Part shown: positions 35,601 to 47,102 of the stretch, one piece after another
Layout of the letters: each line of letters begins with the position of its first letter
How positions within the stretch are numbered: the stretch's first letter is position 1
Assembly: GCF_000003855.2 (NCBI RefSeq)
Contig: NW_003101669.1
Span: 303,740-367,739, forward strand
Length of the DNA: 64,000 nucleotides
Source: Blastomyces gilchristii SLH14081
Taxonomy: Eukaryota; Ascomycota; Eurotiomycetes; Onygenales; Ajellomycetaceae
Direction of reading: 5' to 3'
Made by a program: the position numbers and the translations under genes
Notes under the pieces: model-generated
The model's database searches: none
What the model saw: only the letters and a program-made list of their open reading frames with translations
What the model was told of the DNA's origin: nothing

Positions 35601-36209
35601 ATCCTACCTAGACTTTCCGTTTATGTCCTTGACAGTGTTAACTCCCGGCGTCTGACTTACTTTCTGCCCCCACTTGTCAGTAATAAATTGACAATACCCT
35701 TGTATTAACTGCCGATATGTGTGGCAGTAACTAAGGCTTATTTACTAACTGATATTCTTCATTGCAAGAACCTGATACCATTGCTCTGCATTCGCCCTCT
35801 CCGGCTATTCTTACCTGGTGAATCGATCCGCCGGGTCCGTATAGTCCTGTTGAAGGTAACTCATTCACCATTTGTGGGCATTATTCTTGCGTATGAGAGT
35901 AGTAGACGCTATGTTACTCGACAGAACCATTCACCAATGGCAACCTCGTCATCTCGTCCCCCTCCCGTAAGTCAAGTGAGGGTCCCGGTTCACAAACTGT
36001 CGCTCCGTCATCGTCGAGGCTTTTCCAGGCCTGTGCCTTTGCCGGGGAGAGATATAGTGGCCCCGGTGCCCCACCGTGGCCCAAGTGGAGTAGACCCAGG
36101 GCCGACCGCGGACCCAGTTCACCTGGCAGATGTGGTCCAAACTGTGGATGGCCTTCGCAGACAGGTCGAACAGTTAGCTGCAACAATTTCTTCCAACAAG
36201 AATCATTGA
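32627..36209 (+). CDS. YVC1: YVC1-like TRP-type vacuolar cation channel, 16 exons
   Basis: Exons: 32627-32736, 32800-32937, 32998-33558, 33631-33911, 34108-34195, 34260-34302, 34378-34398, 34468-34516, 34614-34698, 34796-34814, 34910-34924, 35037-35065, 35352-35427, 35485-35519, 35612-35675 and 35769-36209. They total 2055 nt (684 aa) and every junction keeps frame. Family landmarks appear in order: SFDQMRATTAGYPL, WGLNESRGYACEFVAWQFL, membrane segments near 280-410, ALFLVPRVCSLMSLNSYFG, VVVILYIGFLTTFTMLARDR, ISPLFGYPLM, VCMTNILLISSVTSLMSLSL, MAHAREEYLFQ and RLTYFLPPLNLIPLLCIRP. Yvc1 releases Ca2+ from the vacuole, so this is probably its counterpart. Two introns (34196-34259 and 35520-35611) use GC donors. 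The smallest exons are 15, 19, 21 and 29 bp. The short exons were placed by family homology and frame, so individual ends could be off. Confidence 0.85.
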
Positions 36210-36838
36210 AACTCCAGTTTTTTACGCCAGTGCACTATGCAGTTTCTGGCCAAATTATCCGTTCAGAGACGCAGGAGGGTATGTACTGTATTTTCAATGT
36301 TGTTGGTAGGTAAGGTACGTCGGCTGGTATTTTGTATGAAAGTGCACCTTTGTGGCTGTTGGTTCCGGAATTTTCCACGCACATCTGATCCACTCGATTT
36401 CATAGCACATTGGCAAATTTATCCGCTTGTACACGCCTCGCGCTTCGCCCCTCCCCCAGTAGATCACCCGCAAATACCCCACCTACTATTTTACGCTCTT
36501 GCTAAAAATGACCACACGCAAAAAGCGCAGCATACTCTGTTTAGGCAGGATGTGTAGGGGATCATTGACGCCCGAACCGATGCAACCAGAACTACACATG
36601 TACCTGTTTTGTTCGTTTAAACCTCCCGTTTTTGCTCAGTTCTCTTAGTGCCCAGGCTTGCACCCAACTAAACCGTTGCAAGTGCTCGGACTTGTATGAC
36701 CAGATGCATGCGCAACCACTCTGTCGGGTTTGTCTATACCAATTTGGGCTCCACCATCGCTCTTCGAACGCTCTATGGGGCCGCTTCATGTGAATGGAGG
36801 GTACAGTGCATTTCTGGAGCTGTGGCAGGACATTTTTC

Positions 36839-36874
<36 letters not shown>

Positions 36875-37444
36875 GTTATTTTTACTTTTTTTTTCGTTTT
36901 ATGCAGGATTATCCTCACCCCTCCCCCGACTTCGATCGTGCACTCTCCCTCCACATGCACTTGGTACCTAACCATAATCTTGATGCAACGACCGCGTCTA
37001 TCTGGCCTCTGGATTCGATGCCCTGGCCTAGTTTTTCTTTTTTTTCCTTTTCCGTTTCCTTTCCCAAATTCTGCCTTGCTCTCATTCTGTGGTTGGTATT
37101 TTTCACGTTTCTGGTTCCGCTCGGTATGGAATTTACTCAACCGTTCTTCAATCCAATTTTCGACACACTCGAACCCTGCAATACACCATGGCCTTTCATT
37201 CCAGTAGCGGCATGTACATGTATAAGAATGGTTTTCGGGTCCAACAACATTATTTATGAGGCTTGTTGATCGCCAACCCATTTTCTGGAATATATACCCC
37301 ATTGCCCCTCTCCAATTCTTATTTAACTTATTCACGCCTGATTATCAATATACTGTTTACTCTTTCTGCGATAGTCCTTCAACTGATATCGTATACATTG
37401 TACTCAAGATCATCTGTGGTGATTGAGTTTTGTTGATCTCAGTT
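36210..37444. other. intergenic region channel / C2H2 gene
   Basis: T- and CT-rich on the plus strand (36835-36900, 37035-37070), as expected of a promoter for the downstream zinc-finger gene. A TATATA box candidate lies at 37290-37296. The 247-codon minus-strand open frame here starts at GTG and is Lys-rich only because it is the complement of the T tracts, so it is not called. Confidence 0.65.
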
Positions 37445-38787
37445 ATGGACCTGGCCTCTAGGTCTCCTGCGAGACTCTCCCCACAATTCTGTTCCACTAC
37501 TGGGCAAGCTATGGTCGTGAATGCCTCCTCCCCATATCCTACTCCCCCCCAAAGCCGCGCACATACTGAAATCCTCCCGGCACACTCACCTGTTGCTACT
37601 GGACTTGGTATTTTCGGTACCACACATGTATCAATGTGTTCGCCCTCCCAATCGCTTCTCCAATCATCCCAAGCGTGGCAACGGGGATGCGGCCCAAACA
37701 ACGCCTTCTCTCCTATGGGAGTGATGTCGGGCCTAACTTCATTCGAAGAGAGTCATTTAGTTCTACAAGGCGCCCCCCAGCATTCGGGCGTTTCGATGGT
37801 TTATTCTAGTCCGACACACCGCGAGATGGCTAGTAATTCTATGATCCAGCGATATGCGACCTCTTACAATAACGACTTTCACTATCAACTAGTCCCCACT
37901 ACGACGCAAGAACGACACTCCGCTATAAATCAACAACGGCAGAGACAGGTTGATTGCTCGATGCCTCAAGACTTGGATCAAAATAATAGTGTTCTCCTTT
38001 TCGACCTAGATAATAACGTGGAGAATCAAAGCGTGGAGAATAATAACACTGAAAGACCAGCGATAAATAACAGGATTCCTCGAGCCCCTCTACGGTCATC
38101 GCGCTCACATGCGGCAGCGTCTCAAGACGACCAAGTAAAGGTTCAATCGGGTGGTATCAGGAAACAGTCGAGGAGGAAGACTAATGGACCCGAAGGGAAG
38201 TTTATGTGTGAGAAATGCGGACGGCATTTCACCAGGAACTCGAATTGCAAATCCCATATGAAAACCCATGATCCGAATCGCAAATTGCCTTTTAAATGCA
38301 CTGATCCTGAGTGCACCAAAAAATTCGGCCGGAAAACTGACCTCACTAGACATGTGGATAGTGTACGTGTTTCCTAACTAACCGAGCTTCTAGTGTTTAC
38401 CTATAAAATTGACATCTGTTTCCAGGTGCATAAGAAACTACGGCAATATGGCTGTGATCAATGTGGCCACCGTTTCGCACGACAGGACACTTTGCGAAGG
38501 TTGGTTAACTTGTGCTCAAAAATTTAAATCGTTCGTCCTCCAGCACTAACAGGCAACGAAATAGGCATCGCGAAGATGGATGCAGAAGACAGAATCGTCA
38601 AGCCCAACGTGCACTCAAAAATCCTCCCACAGTACCTGAGCCGGTTCAATCATATCAAACGTCATCCATCCTATATCCCGACCAAACAAATACGTATTCT
38701 GAGGCCGACGACCAGCAAAATCTGCATGAGTCATTTATTTCTCCATACCTCGATAATACTGCGAATGAATTCCAGCAATACCTATGA
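37445..38787 (+). CDS. C2H2 zinc-finger protein, putative transcription factor
   Basis: Three exons: 37445-38362, 38426-38499 and 38565-38787, coding for 404 aa. Introns are 63 and 65 bp, GT-AG. Finger 1 uses C255, C258, H271 and H275 (MCEKCGRHFTRNSNCKSH). Finger 2 uses C285, C290, H303 and H308 and crosses the first splice site. Finger 3 uses C316, C319, H332 and probably C337 (C2HC) and crosses the second. About 250 N-terminal residues are Ser/Pro/Gln/Asn-rich with no fold visible, and the C-terminus is acidic/polar. Expected to be a nuclear DNA-binding regulator; targets are unknown. The start is the first ATG in the frame, MDLASRSPARL. Confidence 0.88.
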
Positions 38788-38811
38788 AAACACGCACAAA
38801 CTTCCCGGTTT

Positions 38812-38877
38812 TTCCTTCCTTCCTTCCTTCCTTCCTTCCTTCCTTCTTTCTTTCTTTCTTTCTTTCTTTCTCTCTCT
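38812..38877. repeat. (CCTT)n then (TTTC)n microsatellite
   Basis: About eight CCTT units pass into about seven TTTC units, directly after the stop codon of the C2H2 gene. Confidence 0.9.
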
Positions 38878-41704
38878 GCGTTTTTGCGAAGAATAAACCA
38901 TTTAATTCACCAATTGTCCCTTGGAAACCCCCATTTGACATGCATCCAACCAAGAAAGCGCCCACAGATATGATTTTCGCATGGCTTAGTGAGTACCATG
39001 GACAGCCACTTCGGTTGTTAATGCTTGCTTTTTTTGGTTTCCTCATTACATTTTTACGGTCCTCATGGCTTTACGGTACATGGTATATTTATTCGACATA
39101 TCTCTGAGTGCATATTTGGACCCTAATTCTTTGACCTTGCTCATCGGAGCATTCCTCAGCGGCTACTGCAGGAACACATATATCGCGGCCTCCAAAAACT
39201 TCTTTGATAAAAATAGCTGGGTCTTTCCTTTGTTTGACATGCCCTCTCCTTACTCCCACATGACTTATGTTTCCATGTACCAATCCCTCCACCATTTATG
39301 TTCTTTTTTGCTTCTGTGCTTTACATATGTTTATCAGGAGAAGATGATAAAAATGTGTCATTCCATGGATGACATTAGTGAAGTGACATTTTAATAGACC
39401 GAGGACACTGGGGCGGCATTTTGCTTCTTTGTAACTATTCATTTTGCTGACATCCATCTCGCACTTTCATTTCTCTACTTTGGTTGCCTTCTTTTCAGTC
39501 ATTTTATTTTATTTTATTTTATTTTCCCTTTTGAATAAATTTAAATGTCACACGCGGTGCAAGGTTAGTTGTTCATCCTTTTTGTACCTTGCATTTTGTT
39601 CCTTAGCCACATTTTGTTTGCATTGCCTTGCTCTTCTCATCTCTGTTCATGTTTAGTTACTCTTTTGTCTGTCCAGCGCTCCATCTGTCTCTAGAATGTG
39701 GTTTGCTGTCTATGCAAATCTTTTTTGGTCCATGCTGGCCATGGAAATGAGAATCACTCTTCATCGTTGTTTTTCTTGAAATTGTACCAACTTTCTAATA
39801 GATCGCGTACTTCCCTCTAATCCGCACGGCTTAAAGTTCCAGGCATCCCTGTGCATTGCTAGTCAACAACTTTAAATAAAAAGGGGGCGGGGAACTTCTC
39901 GCCGCCATTGATTGCAGAGGGCCAACCCCAATGCGCGCCACAATATAGATGAGTTTTTACAGCATATGTCATGTTCAATATCCACAAGCGAAAAGCAAGG
40001 AAAACTCCAGCAAGATATTCAAACATTAGTCTGCGTGACTAAAAAGAACGCGACCATCTTGGGGTCCGAATGCCAAGTAAGATATCTTTGTATTTTTTAT
40101 TTTTTATTTTTATTTTTATTTTTTTTATATTCTTTTTATATAAAATAGAGTAGCAAAATAAGGGGGGGGGCCGAGCCTTGTCAGGTTAATACGGATCGGA
40201 TTCGAATCTAGATACCGATGGATATGCAAAATAGACCATGTTTCATGTGTTGATCTCATACTGTTTCTATGAAAACTTTCATTTCAAGCCAATCGATTTT
40301 TACGGCCGGGAGATCTGCGTTTCTAAGCGGGGCCTGATCGGTCATTTTGTTCGGCCATCGCTCAACGATGGGTTCAAATGTTTAAACCATCAAGGCCATT
40401 CTGCGGCCAGCCATAACCCACAATCGGCCCCCAACCAACTTCAGAAGAACGGGAGTTGAAGAAAAGGGGGGGAGATCAATAGATTGAATGTTGGGGGCCG
40501 AAAAGTATTGACAGTTACAATAAGGATTGTTGTTGTAGCTAACAGGCACATCAACTTGGGGGCCAAAACCTGGACGACTAACTTCCAAAAAAAAAAAATA
40601 AAAAAAAAAAATAAAAAATAATTAAAGTTAAAAGAAAAAGAAAAGAAAACCTATCGTATTACTAGTGGTCAATATTCCACGTCTCAGACACCAATTATTT
40701 CTTTGAAGAACAAAGGGGAACCGGGATGCATAGAAGTACCCATCCACGGTCACTAGCCAATATATCCAAAGAGGCTATATTTTTCTCAGGTGGTGTTAAC
40801 CATGGGCTTATGAAATGAAGTATGTTTATATTTACTTACATGTGTAACCAACTGCCAGTGTGAGCGATGTAAGGGGTTTGTTGCTATTTTTGTTGGATCA
40901 AGGGAGTTTCACCCGCAGACAATTCGCATATCTAGCCATCTAATGCCGAAGAACTCAAGCGTTCAAACTCGTGACTCCTGCTCCTTACATTCCACAGGCA
41001 CACTTGACTGCCAGAATCCATTCCATCATTGGCTTCGCTGTCAGGTTCATGCCAACAGAACAAGACGGGACCTGCATAAATGTCATATGATTGATGCAAG
41101 TGTTCGACAGAAATAGGTGCGGACCACCTGGTCAGGGCTAAGTGCTTGCACGAATGAGATAGGGAATCGAATTAATCATGGGCAGTAGACAATATATGCA
41201 ATGTATAGAAGGAAAATAAGGATGCGCACCATCACGTTGAGTGGAACACCAAAAAGAACAATATGTCCCATTTTGAGGGCTTCGAAAATGCTTGATTATC
41301 GATTCCATGCATGAGAACACCGAGGTTCCCGTCAAATTGCATTTTCCACGAAAGAGTGGCTGGTAATGGCTGGTAAGGATTCGCAGCAGAGACAAGTGAC
41401 CCGGCATGACCATTATGCACATTGAAGATCGCTCTGTTGGGGGAGTACATCTCATAGATGAATGAGTATGCGTTCTTCAAGTCACCTGGCATATCGACTG
41501 AGGACCTTACATTTCCTGGGGGACTCCCGTCTTCCTTCGACGGTTCTTCTCACAATGACGTGGGTGGGGCATTATTGATGTGCCCAAGCTAAATAGATGT
41601 GCTTAATCCATTAGTAGTAAATATCAAAAAAACATAAAGAATAGATTGTTGCAAATTAGATTACCATCTTCGATCAGAAACTCTAGGTCGTCCTTAATCG
41701 GTTC

Positions 41705-41706
<2 letters not shown>

Positions 41707-41738
<32 letters not shown>
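41707..41738. repeat. poly-T tract (32 nt)
   Basis: Thirty-two consecutive T, the longest homopolymer in the window. Confidence 0.9.
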
Positions 41739-41741
<3 letters not shown>

Positions 41742-43519
41742 GCATGTCGATATTTAGGTCTTGACTGAAAGGACCAAAAACTGTGAGAACCTAGGTTTTC
41801 ACCACATACCCAGATGCGCTTCATGACTAGGGTTGAGCCGGCCCGAATCGAGACCTAGAGCCTCATTGTTCGAATATCGTTCTTTGATTGTTCCATGCAT
41901 GCGACATGTCATTCGTGTGTATGTAGAAAACTCCTGTATTAGGATTTGAAAGAGGCTAGCGAGCTGGAAGTAAAGGCAAAGGTTTCATATTTGCAAGCAC
42001 CTCAACCTGGAAGAACTGAGACCTTCCATTGCATTTCTACAATGCCTAGAAACACCCAACATGCATTGTTATTTTAGGTGTTCAGAGCGATTTGGTAGCC
42101 CAGTTCGAGGAAAGACCCGCGCGGTTCCTGCATGATCACGATATGCAAGGAGCCAAAGAATCTCGATTACACCATATTCGGTCTGGTTTGCAAAAGGAAA
42201 AAAGGGTGCCCACTGCCATGGAGTGTGAAATATTTCTTCCAACTATCGTGTGCGACAGATAGAATGGGTAGTTTGCTCTAGAATGTCGATCATGGATTAT
42301 GGCCGTTGGAAAGTCGAGCAAATATGCCTCACGTTTAGGTTATCATGGTAAATTTCTTTGTTAAGAATACCAGGGTCCCGGTATGAGTTGTTGGCAATAT
42401 GGCTTCGGTGGGCTCCTATCATTATCTTTCACTCTGCTCCCATTTACCCCTTTTTATCTCTAATAGAACACTGCTTCTCTGCGTGAGCTGTATTCCAAGC
42501 GGGTGAGCGCACCCTGGGGGCACGCTGTGTAGCACCAACCGCGCTTCCCTTTGGATATGTCTCACTGACCCAGCTAGCACCTGGATGGCCAATGGAGTTC
42601 AACTGACTTAACCACTGACCAGCATTTCGCTGATACATGAACAACAAAAGAATCGTCATTATTTGGACACCAATCCCTCCTCTGCCGTATGGGGAGGGTA
42701 ATGGCCAGCAGACAAGTCCAGTCCACAACCAAGGCCAAATCAACGAGGCCTGCCATTCGTTGGAACCGCGTACCCGTCACACCAATCGGCCGTAAGAACT
42801 TACCCTGAAAACCATTTGGTGGGTGGTTTTGAGGTGAATGACTTTTTGCGATTTCGATGCTTTGATGTTGAAAACCCCCAATCTACCCAAAGTTTTTATC
42901 AGCAAAGTTAATGGACAGCCAATAGGTTGATTGTTTTCAACCTTCCCTATGTGAAAACGAATGGTGTGGTTCGTCCTGGGTGGGTTCCCCCGCTAGGCAA
43001 ATAAGAGAATAGAGGGGAAAACACAAATAGCAAAGTCAAGGCTTGCATGACTAGCCATTGGCGTAGGCTAGGGAGTCGGATGGGAGGGGCATTCAGAGGT
43101 CGACAGACAGTCGTGATACTCTGATGTTGAGGAGCCACAGAAATGGCCTGTTTGGGACATAACAGTACGCAAGACACGACCCGGGACCAGGATGTAATAC
43201 CTCCATCCGAATTGCCCTTTGGGATAATAGCCTTTGATAAAACTCAATTCCTTTATGAATGGCCCTCCATTTCCACTGGCAATCAGGGATATTTCAATAG
43301 CCCCCAGGGTTGATAGATCCCGGAAGTCTGACGGCAAGTATCACGAAGACTCTGGGTAAGTTGTGATCTAACGACCGATGATTTAAAAGGACGGAACCGA
43401 TTGCTGAGGAGGTGTTACGAGAGCTGAGCTTGAACATGTATATCCATGTTTTTGGTGTTTGGCGGTGATCGTGATGAACTTGATAAACAGTGAAATCTCG
43501 GCGGTATCTTTGCGATGTG

Positions 43520-43524
43520 ATTGG
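43520..43524 (-). promoter_or_regulatory. CCAAT-box candidate, isomerase promoter
   Basis: ATTGG (CCAAT on the minus strand) in GTGATTGGTC, 284 bp upstream of the isomerase start. A match to the fungal CCAAT-binding complex site; function is inferred. Confidence 0.35.
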
Positions 43525-43652
43525 TCTTGGCCCGTTGGAGGGGAAAACACCGAAGTCAGTCAGTTGGCGACACAACTTTCTCGGAGTTGCACGAGTTGAC
43601 ATTGACATATTTAACATCCTCAATTCTCATCGAATCCACCCCTACGCTGCTC

Positions 43653-43659
43653 TATATAA
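43653..43659 (+). promoter_or_regulatory. TATA-box candidate, isomerase promoter
   Basis: TATATAA in CTCTATATAACTCC, about 150 bp upstream of the isomerase start codon, at a plausible distance for a short 5' UTR. Confidence 0.45.
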
Positions 43660-43807
43660 CTCCTGATCAAACCCGTCGAGAGAGATTTCTCAACGTAGTC
43701 TTGAATTCATTTCCCAAGTGCTTGATTCACTTAGGAAATAAATAACTAGTCCATCAAGCTCCCCTGTTTCCCCCTTGAACTTTTTACCCCGATACCTGCA
43801 CGCGATC

Positions 43808-44861
<1,054 letters not shown>

Positions 44862-45558
44862 ATTCATTCACGATAAGCAAAAATATTCCTTAAGAAATTA
44901 CCATACCCTTTATTGTCAATACTGCTTCCGTGGCTATATATATTGAGAGAAGAAAATTGATTTGGAGCGAGCTGCTGCTCACGGGGAATTGTCCAAATTA
45001 ATGACTGTGGGCGCCAACGTGTCCTCAAACCATTGCAGGCTGAACAGCTTAGATAGGTAGTCGTTTATCGGTATTCATTTCGGGCATAATAATAATTATA
45101 ATTGATGGATTTTATTGTGATGCCTGGGCATTATACCTATTCCTGTGTTCCTCAGAAAATAGTTGCAACAGTCCAGAACACATATCCCCCACGTTTTTGG
45201 TAGTACGCACCCCATCATCAATCGAGTAACTGTAATTCCTGACCAGATCGTATTTTATAATTCCTCGTTGGTAGGGCGTAACCGCGTACCAGATGTCTGT
45301 GCACAAATCCCACGTAAATTCCACCCCTCATGGAAAATTAATAGCTGTCACACATTAGATATATGGCCGATATAGACAAGAACAGGGAACCGAGCTTGAT
45401 CAACCCCGAAGTAAACACAGAAAACTAGACGCCTGTGGTATCCAGATCCCAGAAATAAATGATGGCATAAAACAGCACACTTCCCGAGCTATAGCAAAAC
45501 ATGGCTAGTATTCACACAAGTCCAACCTTAGCTAGATCGCATCCATGCAGAAAACCCA
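44862..45558. other. convergent intergenic region IDI1 / DUF202
   Basis: About 700 bp between the 3' ends of the isomerase and the DUF202 gene. No convincing coding region or RNA gene is seen. Confidence 0.65.
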
Positions 45559-46155
45559 CTACAAGCTTGCCGGAGAGCCCGTGCTTAAAAGTACGATACA
45601 CGTCCCAATGATCGATATGGCAACAATTGTGAAAACTACCTGCGTTTTCCAGCCACTCTGCACCAGCGCCGCATGCCGACTATATTTGGCCATCGTCCGT
45701 ATATAAGTCGCAAACCCGCTGCACAGGCAGACGAACGATAGCACCCAAAAGATGATACCCAGCGGGAGTGCCATGCGTAGCTCTAGCTCCGTCGGCTTGT
45801 ACCGCAGGTGGAAGGACATTATGATTGCGCAGGCAACGACGGAGAGGTACATGGACAGCCGCAGCCATGAGAGGAACGTTCGCTCGTTGGCGCAGTGATC
45901 ACGGGCGTCTGATGCATTATTATCGAAGAGGAGGGGGCCGAAGAAGGGTTTGGAGAGAAATATTGGGCCTTGTGCGATGAGGTCGCTGTGTGCTCCTTGG
46001 TTAAATGATCTGATGCGGCCCTGGATTCAATGGAGAGGGGAGTTGGGAATAAGCGCTTACGCTGTGACGTGCACTGGATTTCGTTTCAGTGCGTTGGGTA
46101 CGATATTAGTTCTTGAAGGGGCATCTTCGAGTTCCGGGGTGTTACCGCGGGGCAT
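45559..46155 (-). CDS. DUF202-domain small membrane protein
   Basis: Two exons on the minus strand. Exon 1 is 46155-46061. Exon 2 begins at 45985 (75-bp intron, CACAG acceptor, 173 aa) or alternatively at 46009 (51-bp intron, 181 aa); I favour 45985 because TTTAAC lies at branch-site distance. The signature DHCANERTFLSWLRLSMY is typical of DUF202, and three hydrophobic spans follow (VVACAIIMSF, LGIIFWVLSFVCLCSGF, VVFTIVAISIIGTCIVLL). DUF202 is also found in Vtc1-type vacuolar transporter chaperone subunits, but this protein has its own N-terminal extension. The exact function is unknown. It is divergent from the MATE transporter gene. Confidence 0.82.
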
Positions 46156-47102
46156 CGTAGAGAGAGTAACAACACTGGAGTGTGCTTTTTAGGATCCAGA
46201 AAGGGAGAGAGATCGCGAAAACTACCATTTCACATCAGAATCCACGCTGATAACGTCTGCCGTCGATGTGGTTATGAGGTGGCGGAGTTTTCAGGCTACG
46301 GAATTTAACCGCCCTTTCGGCACGGGGACCAAGTGCAGCTACATCCCATACATATTGCACCGGATGAAATATTAATATCTTCAACAACTACAATGTAAGA
46401 GTATATGATAATGGGTAATTTTTACATGTTGAACAGCTCTGTAAAATATGAAGCCTCTAATATTGGTAAATGAGTAATATTGTAAGAGGTACAACAGTGT
46501 ATTAATGAGACCGTTTTTGTATAAATTACGCATGCAATGTGGAAATCTAGCGTCTCGTGGATGTATATCAAATACACGGTACAGATTTCTCGCGCTTAAC
46601 CCAAAGAAGTTATAGTGGGGCACAGGCGGACTGAAAATAAAGTTTTCGAGCTCGGGCCATATGTCACACCGGCATGTCAGCTTCTGATTGGCCAGGCAGC
46701 CGGGGCTGCGCTCTTCGGCTCCCCGATGGCCGGCGGCTCTTGCTGGTGGCTGGTGAGTAAGCGACGATGGGCATTGTGGATAACGGGGGGGATGGGGAGT
46801 CATTCAACTGTTATTCTTATTCTTTCGCGACGGCTTGTCTCTCTTTTTCCAATTTTGCGGCTACTAAGGGAGCGGCTTAATAGTAAGGTCTTGGTTTCTG
46901 AGCAACTACGGATATACTTCTCTTTTAAGCTTTTTATCGAACCCAGTGTTTTGCAGGTTGTGCGTTGATTCTTCATCTAGGCGCCGGCGAAAGTATGCCT
47001 TTATACATGTGTTTGCTAACAATTATTAAAATTACAGAATATACTTGTATATATAGAAAACAAAGAGACCTCCTGTTATCGTCTTGACCACCCCTCATTT
47101 TC
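46156..47102. promoter_or_regulatory. divergent promoter region DUF202 / MATE
   Basis: The 947 bp between two divergent membrane-protein genes. It has a CCAAT box in reverse (ATTGG at about 46686-46690), next to a short GC-rich patch, and a TATATATAG candidate at about 47048, some 55 bp upstream of the MATE start. No coding region is accepted. Confidence 0.5.

Larger units (their letters stand above)
40989..43620 (-). other. coding-like fragments, possible cryptic or decayed gene
   Basis: On the minus strand several pieces read like protein but I could not join them. About 41555-41260 gives an open stretch with AYSFIYEMYSPNRAIFNVHN and LSWKMQFDGNLGVL, the latter faintly like bulb-lectin repeats (xxDGNLVLY). 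About 41071-40989 gives GPVLFCWHEPDSEAND, flanked by a good TGCAG acceptor and GTAAGG donor. About 42240-42070 gives HTPWQWAPFFPFANQTEYG. About 43070 starts a hydrophobic MQALTLLFVFSPLFSYL that could be a signal peptide. Stops and frame changes separate them. It could be a multi-exon gene, a relic or coincidence. Confidence 0.25.
38788..43807. other. 5 kb region without a certain gene
   Basis: Holds CCTT/TTTC tetranucleotide repeats (38812-38877), ATTTT units (39497-39526), an A-rich stretch (about 40588-40625), a 32-nt T run (41707-41738) and minus-strand coding-like pieces between about 41.0 and 43.6 kb, listed separately. The last 300 bp contain the promoter of the isomerase gene. Confidence 0.5.

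Noticed and set aside
36592..37335. 247-codon minus-strand open frame, Lys-rich
   Set aside because: It begins at GTG, has no domain, and its Lys runs are the complement of T-rich promoter tracts of the zinc-finger gene.
40170..40215. Possible tRNA because of GGATTCGAATCT
   Set aside because: No acceptor stem or D-arm could be paired around the TTCGAAT element.
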